A stretch of DNA of 64,000 nt from Rhizobiales bacterium NRL2 (GTDB lineage Bacteria; Pseudomonadota; Alphaproteobacteria; Minwuiales; Minwuiaceae), in contig CP016093.1 in NCBI GenBank assembly GCA_001664005.1, positions 2,549,001 through 2,613,000 of the forward strand, in the 5' to 3' direction. Under the pieces are notes generated by a model. The model saw nothing but the letters and a program-made list of their open reading frames with translations. It made no database searches and had not been told where the DNA came from. The translations under genes were made by a program, and so were the position numbers. Shown here piece by piece: positions 1 to 7,392 of the stretch. Every line of letters starts with the position of its first letter. Positions within the stretch are counted from its first letter, which is position 1.

Positions 1-675
1 ACAGGACGCAGGGACATCATTGACCGCCGGACCCTGCTCGGGTGGGGCGTGGCCGCGGCGGGATTGCCGCTCTTCGGCGCGATCTCCGTCGCCCGCGCCG
101 CCACCCCGCCGGACATCCGCTTTCGCGCCATACACGGGGGGACGACGGTCGGCGAGCATCGTGTCCAATTCCGGTCGGACGGCGATTACCTGGTGGTCAC
201 CACGCACATCGATATCACGGTCAGGATCCTTTTCTTCACCGCGTTCCGCTTCTCGCACGACGCCGTGGAGGTGTGGCAGTCGGGCCGGCTGATCTCGGTG
301 GAAGGCACCACGGACGATAACGGTGTGCAGCTCTCGGTGACCGGGTCCGCAGTCGAGGACGGCTTTCGCATCACCGGTGTCGACGGGCCGTACCTGGCGC
401 CGCCGCAACTGCTGACGACGAACACGCTGTGGGACAGAAGGCTGTTGCACGAGAGCAGGATGATCGACGTCCAGCACGGTGGCGAGGTCGGGCTGGTAGT
501 GAAGCCTCGCGGCGAGGAAGACGTGGCGACGCCGCGCGGCCCGGTGCGCAGCCGCCGCTTCCAGATCATCACCCCGAACTACGCCGGAAGTGTATTCTTC
601 GACCGCAACTGGCGCTGGGTCAAAGGCCTGATGGAGAGAAACGGCGAGATCCTGGAATATGCGCTTGCGTCCTAG
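1..675 (+). CDS. DUF6134-type Tat-exported protein (5' end cut by window)
   Basis: The reading frame is open from base 1, so the true start lies before the window. The first codons encode a twin-arginine signal: DRRTLLG, then a hydrophobic stretch ending at ARA near residue 37 of the visible part. A GTG at 49 would remove the RR motif and is therefore probably not the start. The mature part, about 190 residues, is beta-rich and resembles the DUF6134 family of periplasmic proteins of unknown function. The stop overlaps the start of the downstream TAXI lipoprotein gene by 17 bases, suggesting translational coupling. The function is unknown; the family call is from recalled similarity. Confidence 0.7.
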   Translation, partial: TGRRDIIDRRTLLGWGVAAAGLPLFGAISVARAATPPDIRFRAIHGGTTVGEHRVQFRSDGDYLVVTTHIDITVRILFFTAFRFSHDAVEVWQSGRLISVEGTTDDNGVQLSVTGSAVEDGFRITGVDGPYLAPPQLLTTNTLWDRRLLHESRMIDVQHGGEVGLVVKPRGEEDVATPRGPVRSRRFQIITPNYAGSVFFDRNWRWVKGLMERNGEILEYALAS

Positions 676-1669
676 GATCCCTGCAACAGGCTCGCGCAGG
701 CCGTTCGCCGCCTGCCTCTCGATCGCCTTGATTGCCGCGCTCGCCTCCTGCGCGTCCCTTGTACCGGGCCCGGACGTGGTCGTGGGGACGGGGAGCCCGA
801 GCGGCGCGTACCATCCGCTGGGCGGCTCGATCTGTCGGCTGTTCAATCTCGGGAGCGCGCGTGACGGTCGACGTTGCGCCGTCGTGCCATCGGCCGGTCC
901 CGTCGCAAACCTTGCGATGCTGCGGGACGGCCGCATCGATATCGGGATCCTGCAGTCCGATGTCCTGGCTGATGCCGTGGCGGGCGCCGGCGCGTCCGCT
1001 TCACGCGGCCCGAACGCCGACCTGCGGGTGCTTTTCGCCGGCCATTCCAACGCCTTTGCGATCGTGGCCCGCCGGGAACTGAGAATCGAAAGCGTGGCCG
1101 ATCTGCTCGGCAGGCGCATCAACATGGGCAGCCCCGAGTCCGGTGAACGTATCGCCATGGAGCGCATCATGGCGGCGCTGGGCGCGACCCGTGCCGACTT
1201 CACCGAGACCCGGGAGCTGACCCGGGCCGAGCAGTATCGCGCTCTCTGCGCCGATCAACTCGACGCCATCGTGTTCGAGGTCGCGCATCCGAACGGCCTG
1301 ATCGAGGATGTCGTCCGCAGCTGCCAGGGCGTGCTGGTCGATCTCGGCGGGCCAGCGCTCGACGACATGCTGCGACGCCATCCGGAGTACGAACGCGCAG
1401 TGATTTCCGGCGGCACGTATACAGGCAATCCCGACGATGTCCGGACCATCGGTACCCGCGTCGTGGTCGTCACCACTGTGCGGCTGCCCGAGGCGCAGGC
1501 CTATGAGATCACGAAGAGCGTGTTCGAGAACTTCGAGGACTTCCGCCGCCTGCACCCGGCTTTCGCCATGCTGTCGATCAACGACATGATCGAGTCCGGC
1601 GAGCGTGCGCCGCTTCATCCAGGTGCGATCCGGTATTTCCGTGAGCGGGGCCTGCCGGGGCACCAATGA
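659..1669 (+). CDS. TAXI-family TRAP solute-binding lipoprotein
   Basis: A 336-residue protein with a lipoprotein signal (hydrophobic segment ending in LASC, Cys about residue 31). The early mature motif GTGSPSGAYHPLGGSICRLF is typical of TAXI solute receptors, which bind a small organic acid outside the inner membrane and hand it to a TRAP permease. The later parts (INMGSPESGERIAMERI and the region after ISGGTYTGNP) follow the family layout. It overlaps the preceding DUF6134 gene, and no TRAP membrane subunit occurs in the window, so it either works with a distant permease or has become a sensor. The substrate cannot be read from the sequence. Confidence 0.82.
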   Translation: MRLRPRIPATGSRRPFAACLSIALIAALASCASLVPGPDVVVGTGSPSGAYHPLGGSICRLFNLGSARDGRRCAVVPSAGPVANLAMLRDGRIDIGILQSDVLADAVAGAGASASRGPNADLRVLFAGHSNAFAIVARRELRIESVADLLGRRINMGSPESGERIAMERIMAALGATRADFTETRELTRAEQYRALCADQLDAIVFEVAHPNGLIEDVVRSCQGVLVDLGGPALDDMLRRHPEYERAVISGGTYTGNPDDVRTIGTRVVVVTTVRLPEAQAYEITKSVFENFEDFRRLHPAFAMLSINDMIESGERAPLHPGAIRYFRERGLPGHQ

Positions 1670-1754
1670 AGCGCATCCGAATGGCATCGGACGCGGCTTC
1701 GGGCGGCCTTGGCCGGAGTCCGGCACAAGGTCGCGTGTCGGCTTCGCCGTTTCA

Positions 1755-1800
1755 CCCCGACCCCGGCTCTCCCCCATCGAGTGAGTAAGCCGGGGTGGGG
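1755..1800. terminator. Inverted repeat between convergent genes, probable bidirectional terminator
   Basis: ACCCCGGCT (1760-1768) pairs with AGCCGGGGT (1788-1796), extended by a further C/G run after one mismatch. The loop is about 19 nt. It lies between the plus-strand TAXI gene and the minus-strand PRC-barrel gene, where a shared terminator would be expected. There is no clear T-run on either side, so factor-independent termination is uncertain. Confidence 0.4.
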
Positions 1801-1818
1801 ATCAAATGGTGGACGGCT

Positions 1819-2163
1819 TCAGCAGGCGTAGGTGGGGAACTGCTCCAGCGCCGACTCGTCGCGGATGCGGACCAGCGCGCGCCCCGCTGCGATCTCCACG
1901 GCGTCGCCGGGCAGTGCAGCCTTGCGTCCGCCCAGGCCGAAGACCGGCCCTTCGGTTTCGAGCACCCAGGTCAGCGGCTCGCCATCCTCATTGGTCACGT
2001 TCGCGATCACCTTGCCCAGAACATCGCCGCCGGCGCTGAACGCGTCGTACTGCCGTTCAAGGGGCTTGGCGCATTGTTGCTGGGCGGCGGTGTCACCTGC
2101 GGGCGGCAGGACGAACAGGCTGGCGACGGCGATCGCCGCAGCGGACACGAACGCAGGACGCAT
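1819..2163 (-). CDS. Exported PRC-barrel-like small protein
   Basis: A 114-residue protein. The start at 2163 is preferred over an ATG at 2178 because GGAG lies 9 nt upstream of it. A signal peptide runs through about residue 27 (hydrophobic AAAIAVASLFVL, then AGDTAAQQQ). The mature part reads GKVIANVTNEDGEPLTWVLE and continues with alternating hydrophobic strands, like a PRC-barrel, a small beta-barrel found in extracytoplasmic and ribosome-associated proteins. Two cysteines (early in the mature part and at the C-terminus) could pair. No role is evident from the neighbours. Confidence 0.55.
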   Translation of the reverse strand: MRPAFVSAAAIAVASLFVLPPAGDTAAQQQCAKPLERQYDAFSAGGDVLGKVIANVTNEDGEPLTWVLETEGPVFGLGGRKAALPGDAVEIAAGRALVRIRDESALEQFPTYAC

Positions 2164-2214
2164 GGCATGGTTCTCCATTCTGTTGAGAATCGAAACGTCG
2201 GTCTGGTCGGAAAA

Positions 2215-2451
2215 TCAGGCCGCCCCCATATGGTCATGGATGAGCAGCACAGCGCCGGCGACGACGCCCAGGCCTGCGATGGCGAGGCAGATCAGGCCGG
2301 GGACGCGAAACCACGTCCAGCGCATCCCGGCGCCGCCGTCCGGGCGGCTCCGGCCGCGGATACGGTCGGCACTCCGAAGCAGGACATAACCGGCCAGGCC
2401 GCCGGCGATGATGGCGACGACGAGCCAGTGCCAGAAGGAGAACGGACCCAT
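2215..2451 (-). CDS. Small two-TM membrane protein
   Basis: A 78-residue protein starting MGPFSFWHWLVV. The first transmembrane segment covers residues 5-25, a basic cytoplasmic loop follows (RSADRIRGRSRP), and the second segment runs from about 50 to 70. The FSFWHWL start is shared with many small alphaproteobacterial membrane proteins and with TatA, but the amphipathic helix and tail of TatA are missing, so it is not a Tat component. A longer frame exists upstream to 2541, but its extra residues look non-coding. Function unknown. Confidence 0.5.
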   Translation of the reverse strand: MGPFSFWHWLVVAIIAGGLAGYVLLRSADRIRGRSRPDGGAGMRWTWFRVPGLICLAIAGLGVVAGAVLLIHDHMGAA

Positions 2452-2729
2452 GTTCGACCTCCGCAACCACGGGGGCCCGGCCGCGGTCGGCCCCGGGTCC
2501 GCAAGACATTTTCTAGATGTGGCCGCCGCTCCGGAATGCAAGCGCCGGATCCTCCTGCCAGGCCGTCCGGGAAGGCCATACGCGGCTCACATGCCTCCTC
2601 CGCCAAGGGGAATATCGTCGGGAGAGTGTATTTGAGGTATCATTCGACCGGCGTGAGATCACCATCGCCCAGACAGGCGTGCCGGCCGGGCCCCGACCGG
2701 GCAGGTTCGAAGGACCGGGGACGAACGCC

Positions 2730-3494
2730 ATGAACATCAGCCTGGCTAACGACTTCAGACACGCGCTGGACCGCGGTGAGCTTTCGCCGGCATTCCAGCC
2801 GGTCCGCCGCCTGAGCGATGGCACCATTGCCGGGGCCGAAGCGCTGATGCGCTGGACCCATGCCGAACATGGCCGCATTGAATCGGCCGAGTTCATTCCC
2901 GTCAGCGAACGGACCGGCTCGATCCATGCTCCGGGCGCCTGGATGCTGGAACAGGCGCTGTCTGCACTCACCGGCTGGCGAAAGCAGAGCGCCGGAAGGT
3001 CGATGTTCGTGGCTGTAAACCTGTCAGTGGTCCAGTTGTCGAGGTCCGATATCGCCACACAGTGCACCGGAATCCTGAACGCCCACGGCATCGCGCCCGA
3101 ATGCCTGCATCTGGAAGTGACGGAGACTGCGCCGCTTGATCATCCGGCGGCGGAAGAAGGCATTCGCGCCCTTGGCGCCGCCGGCTTTCGCCTGGCGATG
3201 GATGACTTCGGTGCAGGATTCAGCTCCTTCACCCATCTCCACCGGCTGCCCTTCGACACGCTGAAGATCGATCGCTCCTTCGTGGGCGGGCTGGACGACA
3301 GCCGCCGCTCGCGGGCGATCGTCGCCAATGTGGTGCGTCTGGCGCACGATCTGGACATGACCGTGGTGGCGGAAGGCGTCGAGACGGAGTGGCAATTGCG
3401 GTTCCTGCGCGACGCCGGGTGCGATCTGGGCCAGGGATATCTGCTTGGTCCCCCCGCCGCAGCCGCGGACCTCGCCCGCGAACTGGGCGGCTAG
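2730..3494 (+). CDS. EAL-domain cyclic-di-GMP phosphodiesterase
   Basis: A 254-residue single-domain EAL protein, expected to hydrolyse c-di-GMP to pGpG in the cytoplasm. The main catalytic motifs are visible in order: GAEALMRW (the EAL signature), the Asn of AVNLS, LEVTET, DDFGAG, KIDRSFV, AEGVET and GQGYLLGPP, so it looks active. There is no GGDEF, PAS or membrane segment, so regulation must come from elsewhere. The ATG at 2730 begins directly before the EAL fold; the same frame stays open to 2517, but that part shows no domain. Convergent with the SDR gene, only 16 nt away. Confidence 0.88.
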   Translation: MNISLANDFRHALDRGELSPAFQPVRRLSDGTIAGAEALMRWTHAEHGRIESAEFIPVSERTGSIHAPGAWMLEQALSALTGWRKQSAGRSMFVAVNLSVVQLSRSDIATQCTGILNAHGIAPECLHLEVTETAPLDHPAAEEGIRALGAAGFRLAMDDFGAGFSSFTHLHRLPFDTLKIDRSFVGGLDDSRRSRAIVANVVRLAHDLDMTVVAEGVETEWQLRFLRDAGCDLGQGYLLGPPAAAADLARELGG

Positions 3495-3510
3495 TCGACG
3501 GCCGCGGGCA

Positions 3511-4260
3511 TCAGACGCAGCGCCCGCCATCGACCTCGATACAGGTTCCGGTGATGAAGACCGCATCGTCGGAGGCCAGGAACAGGCAGGCATTGGCGAT
3601 GTCGAGCGGCGTGCTCATGCGCCCGAGCGGCACCGTCGACACGAACTTTTCCCTGATCTCCGGCGTGTCCTCGCCGCCCATGAACTCGGCCACCATTCCC
3701 GTGTCGCCGATCACCGGGTGAATGGCGTTGACCCGGATATTCATCGGCGCCAGTTCCAGCGCCATGGACTTGGTGATGACCGTCGCCGCGCCCTTGGAGC
3801 CGTTGTACCAGGTGAGGCCGGGGCGGGGGCGCACCGCGGCAGTCGACGACGTGACGATGATCGACCCGCCATTCGCCTTCATCAGGTCCAGGCCGTGCCG
3901 GGCGGCGTGGTAGAGGCTCTTCACGTTGACGGCGTAGATCCGGTCGAAGGTCGCCTCGTCGATCTCCCACATCGGCCGGTTGCGCTGCGGCACGCCGGCA
4001 TTGCAGACGAGACAGTCGAGACGGCCGTCGAAGATTCCGCCCGCGTGCTCGAACAGCCTGCGCACGCTGTCGCCGTCCGCAACATCCGCAACGGCCGCCT
4101 CCGCCGCGGGTCCGATCGCCTCGGCCACCCGGCCGGCGGCATCAGCGTCGATATCGACCACCAGCACGCGCGCGCCTTCCTCGGCGAAGCGCCGCGCGAT
4201 GCCTTCGCCGAACCCCGAACCCGCACCCGTGACCAGCGCGGTCTTGCCTTCCAGCCGCAT
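3511..4260 (-). CDS. Short-chain dehydrogenase/reductase (SDR, FabG-like)
   Basis: A 249-residue classical SDR, an NAD(P)-dependent oxidoreductase of unknown substrate. The Rossmann motif TGAGSGFG is at 11-18, CNAG at 86-89, Ser at 138-139, and the catalytic YNGSK at 152-156. The C-terminal motif of the family ends in VDGGRCV. The start at 4260 follows a strong GGGAGG ribosome site; an upstream in-frame ATG at 4359 lies in the promoter of the divergent SCO1 gene and was rejected. The enzyme resembles the 3-oxoacyl-ACP reductase/glucose dehydrogenase group, but specificity cannot be assigned. Confidence 0.85.
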   Translation of the reverse strand: MRLEGKTALVTGAGSGFGEGIARRFAEEGARVLVVDIDADAAGRVAEAIGPAAEAAVADVADGDSVRRLFEHAGGIFDGRLDCLVCNAGVPQRNRPMWEIDEATFDRIYAVNVKSLYHAARHGLDLMKANGGSIIVTSSTAAVRPRPGLTWYNGSKGAATVITKSMALELAPMNIRVNAIHPVIGDTGMVAEFMGGEDTPEIREKFVSTVPLGRMSTPLDIANACLFLASDDAVFITGTCIEVDGGRCV

Positions 4261-4357
4261 GTCTTCCTCCCGTTGTCGCTGTCGCAGTCCCAGCTTAGCG
4301 GCGATGCGACCGCATGCCACGCGGAACCCTGCGGAGTGGCGGCGTAATCGTTTCCGC

Positions 4358-4969
4358 ATGCAACGCCATCACATCTTCGCTCTCATCGTACTGGTGATCG
4401 CCGCCGTCATCGGCATCTCCGCCATCATCGTCTGGCAGAGCCGGAGCGGGGAGCGCGTCGCCGGGGCCGTCAACGTCACGAAGGGCGTCGAGATCGGCGG
4501 GCCCTTCACCATGACGGACCACCGCGGCCGCGAAGTCACCGAAGCGATGCTGCAGGGCCGTCATGCCCTGATCTATTTCGGCTACACCTTCTGCCCGGAC
4601 GTCTGCCCCACCGAATTGCAGGACATGGCCGTGGCCCTCGACCTGGCCGGCGAAGCCGGTGAGAAGGTTCTGCCGGTCTTCGTCACCATCGATCCCGCCC
4701 GCGACGGCCAGCAGGAGATGGCGGCCTATGTGGAGGCCTTCCATCCGCGCATGGTCGGTCTGCGGGGCACCGACGAACAGACCGCGGCCATGGCCAGGGC
4801 CTACCGGGTCTTCTACGCGCCGGTGAACAGGGAGGACGAATACTACCTGATGGATCACTCCAACTTCATCTTCCTGATGGGTCCGGACGGCGACAATATT
4901 GCCATCTTCAACGGTCAGGCCTCGCCGGAGACGATAGCGGCCGGCATCCGCCAAGCGGTCGACGGCTAG
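4358..4969 (+). CDS. SCO1/SenC-family copper chaperone
   Basis: A 203-residue membrane-anchored thioredoxin-fold protein. An N-terminal transmembrane helix (residues 7-26) is followed by a periplasmic domain with CPDVC (Cys79, Cys83) and the third copper ligand His167 in MDHSN. SCO proteins deliver copper to the CuA site of cytochrome oxidase or act as a thiol reductase. The frame is open far upstream (to 3980), but that part is antisense to the SDR gene; the ATG at 4358 begins just before the TM helix. No oxidase genes are adjacent. The nosZ product in this window also has a CuA centre, but a link is only speculation. Confidence 0.88.
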   Translation: MQRHHIFALIVLVIAAVIGISAIIVWQSRSGERVAGAVNVTKGVEIGGPFTMTDHRGREVTEAMLQGRHALIYFGYTFCPDVCPTELQDMAVALDLAGEAGEKVLPVFVTIDPARDGQQEMAAYVEAFHPRMVGLRGTDEQTAAMARAYRVFYAPVNREDEYYLMDHSNFIFLMGPDGDNIAIFNGQASPETIAAGIRQAVDG

Positions 4970-4991
4970 GGTCCGCCGGGCGCAACGAAAA

Positions 4992-5016
4992 GGGCCGGAC
5001 CGGCAGATGCCGGCCC
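4992..5016 (-). terminator. Rho-independent terminator after the distal binding-protein gene
   Basis: On the minus strand GGGCCGG (bases 5016-5010) and CCGGCCC (4998-4992) form a GC stem around an 11-nt loop, followed at once by TTTTCGTT. It sits 28 bases after the stop of the 5045-6295 gene and would end the whole Liv-type operon; it may also stop the convergent SCO1 transcript. Confidence 0.72.
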
Positions 5017-5044
5017 GACCCCAACCTGTCGCGAATCCGTCGGT

Positions 5045-6295
5045 TCAGTTGGACTTCGCGGCTTCTTCCTTGATCATCTCGAAGACGACATCGCGGTAGC
5101 CCTTGAACCAGTCGGTCTTCGGTTCGAAACCGTTCTCGGTGATCGTGAAGACACGGACCCAGCCGCCGCCCTCATGGTCGCCGCCCGCAAGATTCAGCGG
5201 GGGCACCAGACCGCCCAGCGAGAAGTCCTTGATGGCCCGGAAGCCGTCGCGCACCTGGGTTCCGGTGATGTCGGCGCTGCCGCCATTGGCCTTGACGGCA
5301 TTGCGGACCGCCTCGATATGCAGCGCGCCGATCAGCAGGCCGCGATTGTAGAACACCGTCGAGTTGAAGGTCGCGGGCAGATCCTGCCCCCGATCCTTGT
5401 ACATGGCCTCGATCTCGCGGCGGAGTTCGAAGTCGTCGCCGACACCCGCGAACTGGATGCCGTTGTAGCCGACATTGGCGGCATAGCCGCCGCCGGCCTC
5501 GATGTCCGCCTCGGACTGGCCCCACACGAAGGACACGACCTTGTTCAGCGGGTAGCCTGCGCGGCGCAACGCCTGGAGCTGCACGGACGGGGCGCGCCCG
5601 AACAGGTGGCTGATCACGTAGTCGGCCTTGAACCGGCGGGCGATGTCACGCGCCTGGTTGTCCATCTCGATACCCGGAGAGGGGACCGGGAACTCCTGCA
5701 GCTCGAAGCCTTCCATTTCCGCGAGCTTGCGGATAACGGGAAGACCCTCGCGCCCGGCCGGGTTGTCGAAGAACAGGTAGGCGATCCTCTTGCCCTTCAG
5801 TTCGCCGCCGAGTTCCTGCTTGGCGAACTCCACCGCGCCGCCGGCCTGCGACCAGTAGCTCGCCGCCGCCGGGAAGAGGTAGGGGTAGCTTTCGCCGTCC
5901 GCCGACGCGGCGGTGCCGAAGCCGGGCGAGGTGCCGGGGATCTGGTCCTTCGCCAGATCCGCGGTCAGCGCCTGGGTGATCGGCGTACCGTAAAGGCCGA
6001 CGAGCACCGCACCTTCGGACTTGAAGCGCTGATAGCCTTCGACCGCCGGTGGGACCTTGTACTGGTTGTCGATCTCGATGACGCGGATCGTGTGCCCTTC
6101 CACGCCGCCCTTCGAGTTGACGAGAGCGACATAATCCTGAACGGCGTCGCCCATCGGGTTGCCCACGTTGGCGGTGACGCCGGTGCGGTCCGTCATCTGG
6201 CCGATGACGATCTCGGCGGCCTGAGCCGTCGAGAAGGATGCGACCGCGCCGGCGATGACGCCGGCGGCAGTCAGGGTCTTCAAGAGACGTTTCAT
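5045..6295 (-). CDS. Liv-type ABC substrate-binding protein, copy 1
   Basis: A 416-residue periplasmic binding protein with a signal peptide cleaved after AQA (about residue 27). The mature part begins EIVIGQMTDRTG and has the type I fold of the LivK/amide-binding family: two lobes, with GYQRFKSEGAVLVGLYGTP in the first. The start follows AGGGAGGT at good spacing. It is the last gene of the operon, separated from livF by a terminator-like hairpin and an AT-rich promoter-like stretch, so it may be expressed alone. It is a near copy of the 7393-8643 product, colinear over the full length with only scattered substitutions. The ligand is unknown; the ligase gene in the operon hints at a carboxylic acid. 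Confidence 0.88.
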   Translation of the reverse strand: MKRLLKTLTAAGVIAGAVASFSTAQAAEIVIGQMTDRTGVTANVGNPMGDAVQDYVALVNSKGGVEGHTIRVIEIDNQYKVPPAVEGYQRFKSEGAVLVGLYGTPITQALTADLAKDQIPGTSPGFGTAASADGESYPYLFPAAASYWSQAGGAVEFAKQELGGELKGKRIAYLFFDNPAGREGLPVIRKLAEMEGFELQEFPVPSPGIEMDNQARDIARRFKADYVISHLFGRAPSVQLQALRRAGYPLNKVVSFVWGQSEADIEAGGGYAANVGYNGIQFAGVGDDFELRREIEAMYKDRGQDLPATFNSTVFYNRGLLIGALHIEAVRNAVKANGGSADITGTQVRDGFRAIKDFSLGGLVPPLNLAGGDHEGGGWVRVFTITENGFEPKTDWFKGYRDVVFEMIKEEAAKSN

Positions 6296-6319
6296 ATGGT
6301 TCTACCTCCCTTTATGGCA

Positions 6320-6343
6320 TCCGCCTGTCTCTCCCGAGGCGGA
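6320..6343 (-). promoter_or_regulatory. Leader hairpin shared by both binding-protein genes (copy 1)
   Basis: TCCGCC (6320-6325) and GGCGGA (6338-6343) pair around a 12-nt loop containing CTCTCCCG, a short distance upstream of the AGGGAGGT ribosome site of the 5045-6295 gene. The same hairpin and spacing recur before the paralogous gene (8670-8692), so it was either duplicated with the gene or retained for a function such as mRNA stability. Confidence 0.45.
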
Positions 6344-6381
6344 CTTGGAAGTAGTTTATTACGTTTTTTGCCGGAATCGAA

Positions 6382-6411
6382 ATTATTACGCTGTTTCAAT
6401 CACCTTGACAG
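6382..6411 (-). promoter_or_regulatory. Candidate sigma-70 promoter for the distal binding-protein gene
   Basis: Read on the minus strand: CTGTCA (6411-6406), an 18-nt spacer and AATAAT (6387-6382). The surrounding 6345-6405 stretch is unusually AT-rich for this genome and lies downstream of the hairpin that ends livF. This supports an independent promoter for the 5045-6295 gene, but match quality is modest. Confidence 0.35.
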
Positions 6412-6470
6412 CGACGCCGCGCGGCGCGCGCCGGCGTGGTGCGCAATGCTCACGGCTGGCGCCAACGCGA

Positions 6471-6501
6471 AACGCGCCGCCCCCGGAAGGAGCGGCGCGT
6501 T
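6471..6501 (-). terminator. Hairpin after livF, probable intra-operon terminator
   Basis: AACGCGCCGC (6471-6480) and GCGGCGCGTT (6492-6501) are perfect 10-base arms around an 11-nt loop. On the minus strand the second arm runs into TTTCG. It lies 30 bases past the livF stop and would reduce read-through into the second binding-protein gene. Confidence 0.6.
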
Positions 6502-6530
6502 CTCGGTAATGGAATGATTGTGCGGCCGGT

Positions 6531-7325
6531 TCAGGAAAGCCAGCGTTTGCGGCGCCGGTAGCGTTTGACGTCCCGATAGGACCGCTTCTCGCCGGATTCG
6601 CCGATGCCGAGATAGAATTCCTGGACCTCGGAATTGCTGGCGAGCTGCTTGGCGGGACCTTCCATGACGATGGAGCCGTTCTCCATGACATAGCCATGAT
6701 CGGCGATGGAGAGCGCCAGATTGGCGTTCTGTTCGACGAGCAGGACGGTCACGCCGGCCTCTTCGCGCATCCGCTGGATGATGCCGAAGATCTCCTCGAT
6801 GATCAGCGGCGCCAGGCCGAGGGACGGCTCGTCGAGCATGATCACCTTCGGGTCCGACATGAGCGCCCTGCCGATGGCCAGCATCTGCTGCTCACCGCCG
6901 GAAAGGTAGCCGGCCTCGCTGGTGCGGCGTTCCTTCAGGCGGGGAAAGAAGGTGTAGGCCTGCTCGATCTTCTCCTTGACCTTGCTGTAGTCGGGGACGG
7001 TATGCGCCCCGGCCAGCAGATTGTCCTCGACGCTGAGGTGGGTGAAGATCCGGCGGCCCTCGAAGACCTGAACGATGCCCTTGCTGACGACCTCGTGCGG
7101 CGGCAGGCGGTCGATGCGTTCGCCGTTGAACTCGATCGAGCCACGGGTGACGGCGCCACGCTCCGGCTTCAGAAGCCCGGAAATGGACTTCAGCGTCGTC
7201 GTCTTGCCGGCGCCGTTGGCGCCCAGGATCGTGGTGATGGACTGGGGCTTCACCTCGATGGAAATGCCCTTGAGCACCAGAACGACGTTGTCGTAGACGA
7301 CTTCGATATTGTTGATCGTGAGCAT
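6531..7325 (-). CDS. livF: Liv-type ABC transporter ATP-binding subunit LivF
   Basis: A 264-residue ABC ATPase of the branched-chain amino acid (HAAT) family. It has Walker A GANGAGKTT near residue 36, the Q-loop region, signature LSGGEQQM and Walker B VIMLDEPS, then the H-loop region. It would power uptake together with LivG (12635-13432). The C-terminal extension (about 25 residues, basic, ending KRYRRRKRWLS) is longer than usual. It sits between two near-identical binding-protein genes, each followed or preceded by a hairpin. Confidence 0.9.
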   Translation of the reverse strand: MLTINNIEVVYDNVVLVLKGISIEVKPQSITTILGANGAGKTTTLKSISGLLKPERGAVTRGSIEFNGERIDRLPPHEVVSKGIVQVFEGRRIFTHLSVEDNLLAGAHTVPDYSKVKEKIEQAYTFFPRLKERRTSEAGYLSGGEQQMLAIGRALMSDPKVIMLDEPSLGLAPLIIEEIFGIIQRMREEAGVTVLLVEQNANLALSIADHGYVMENGSIVMEGPAKQLASNSEVQEFYLGIGESGEKRSYRDVKRYRRRKRWLS

Positions 7326-7353
7326 CCCGCCCTCACCTGAAAATGTACAAAGC

Positions 7354-7379
7354 GCCGGACCGGCCGAAGCCGGTCCGGC
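7354..7379 (-). terminator. Strong hairpin between binding-protein copy 2 and livF
   Basis: GCCGGACCGGC (7354-7364) and GCCGGTCCGGC (7369-7379) are perfect 11-base arms around CGAA; on the minus strand the loop is TTCG, a stable tetraloop, followed by GCTTTGT. Its place 13 bases after the 7393 gene's stop suggests partial termination or 3' end protection, which would raise binding-protein expression relative to livF. Confidence 0.7.
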
Positions 7380-7392
7380 AATGATCCAAGGA

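Noticed and set aside
2215..2451. TatA homologue
   Set aside because: The FSFWHWL opening resembles TatA, but a second TM helix is present and the amphipathic helix with FG hinge is missing; no tatB or tatC lies nearby.
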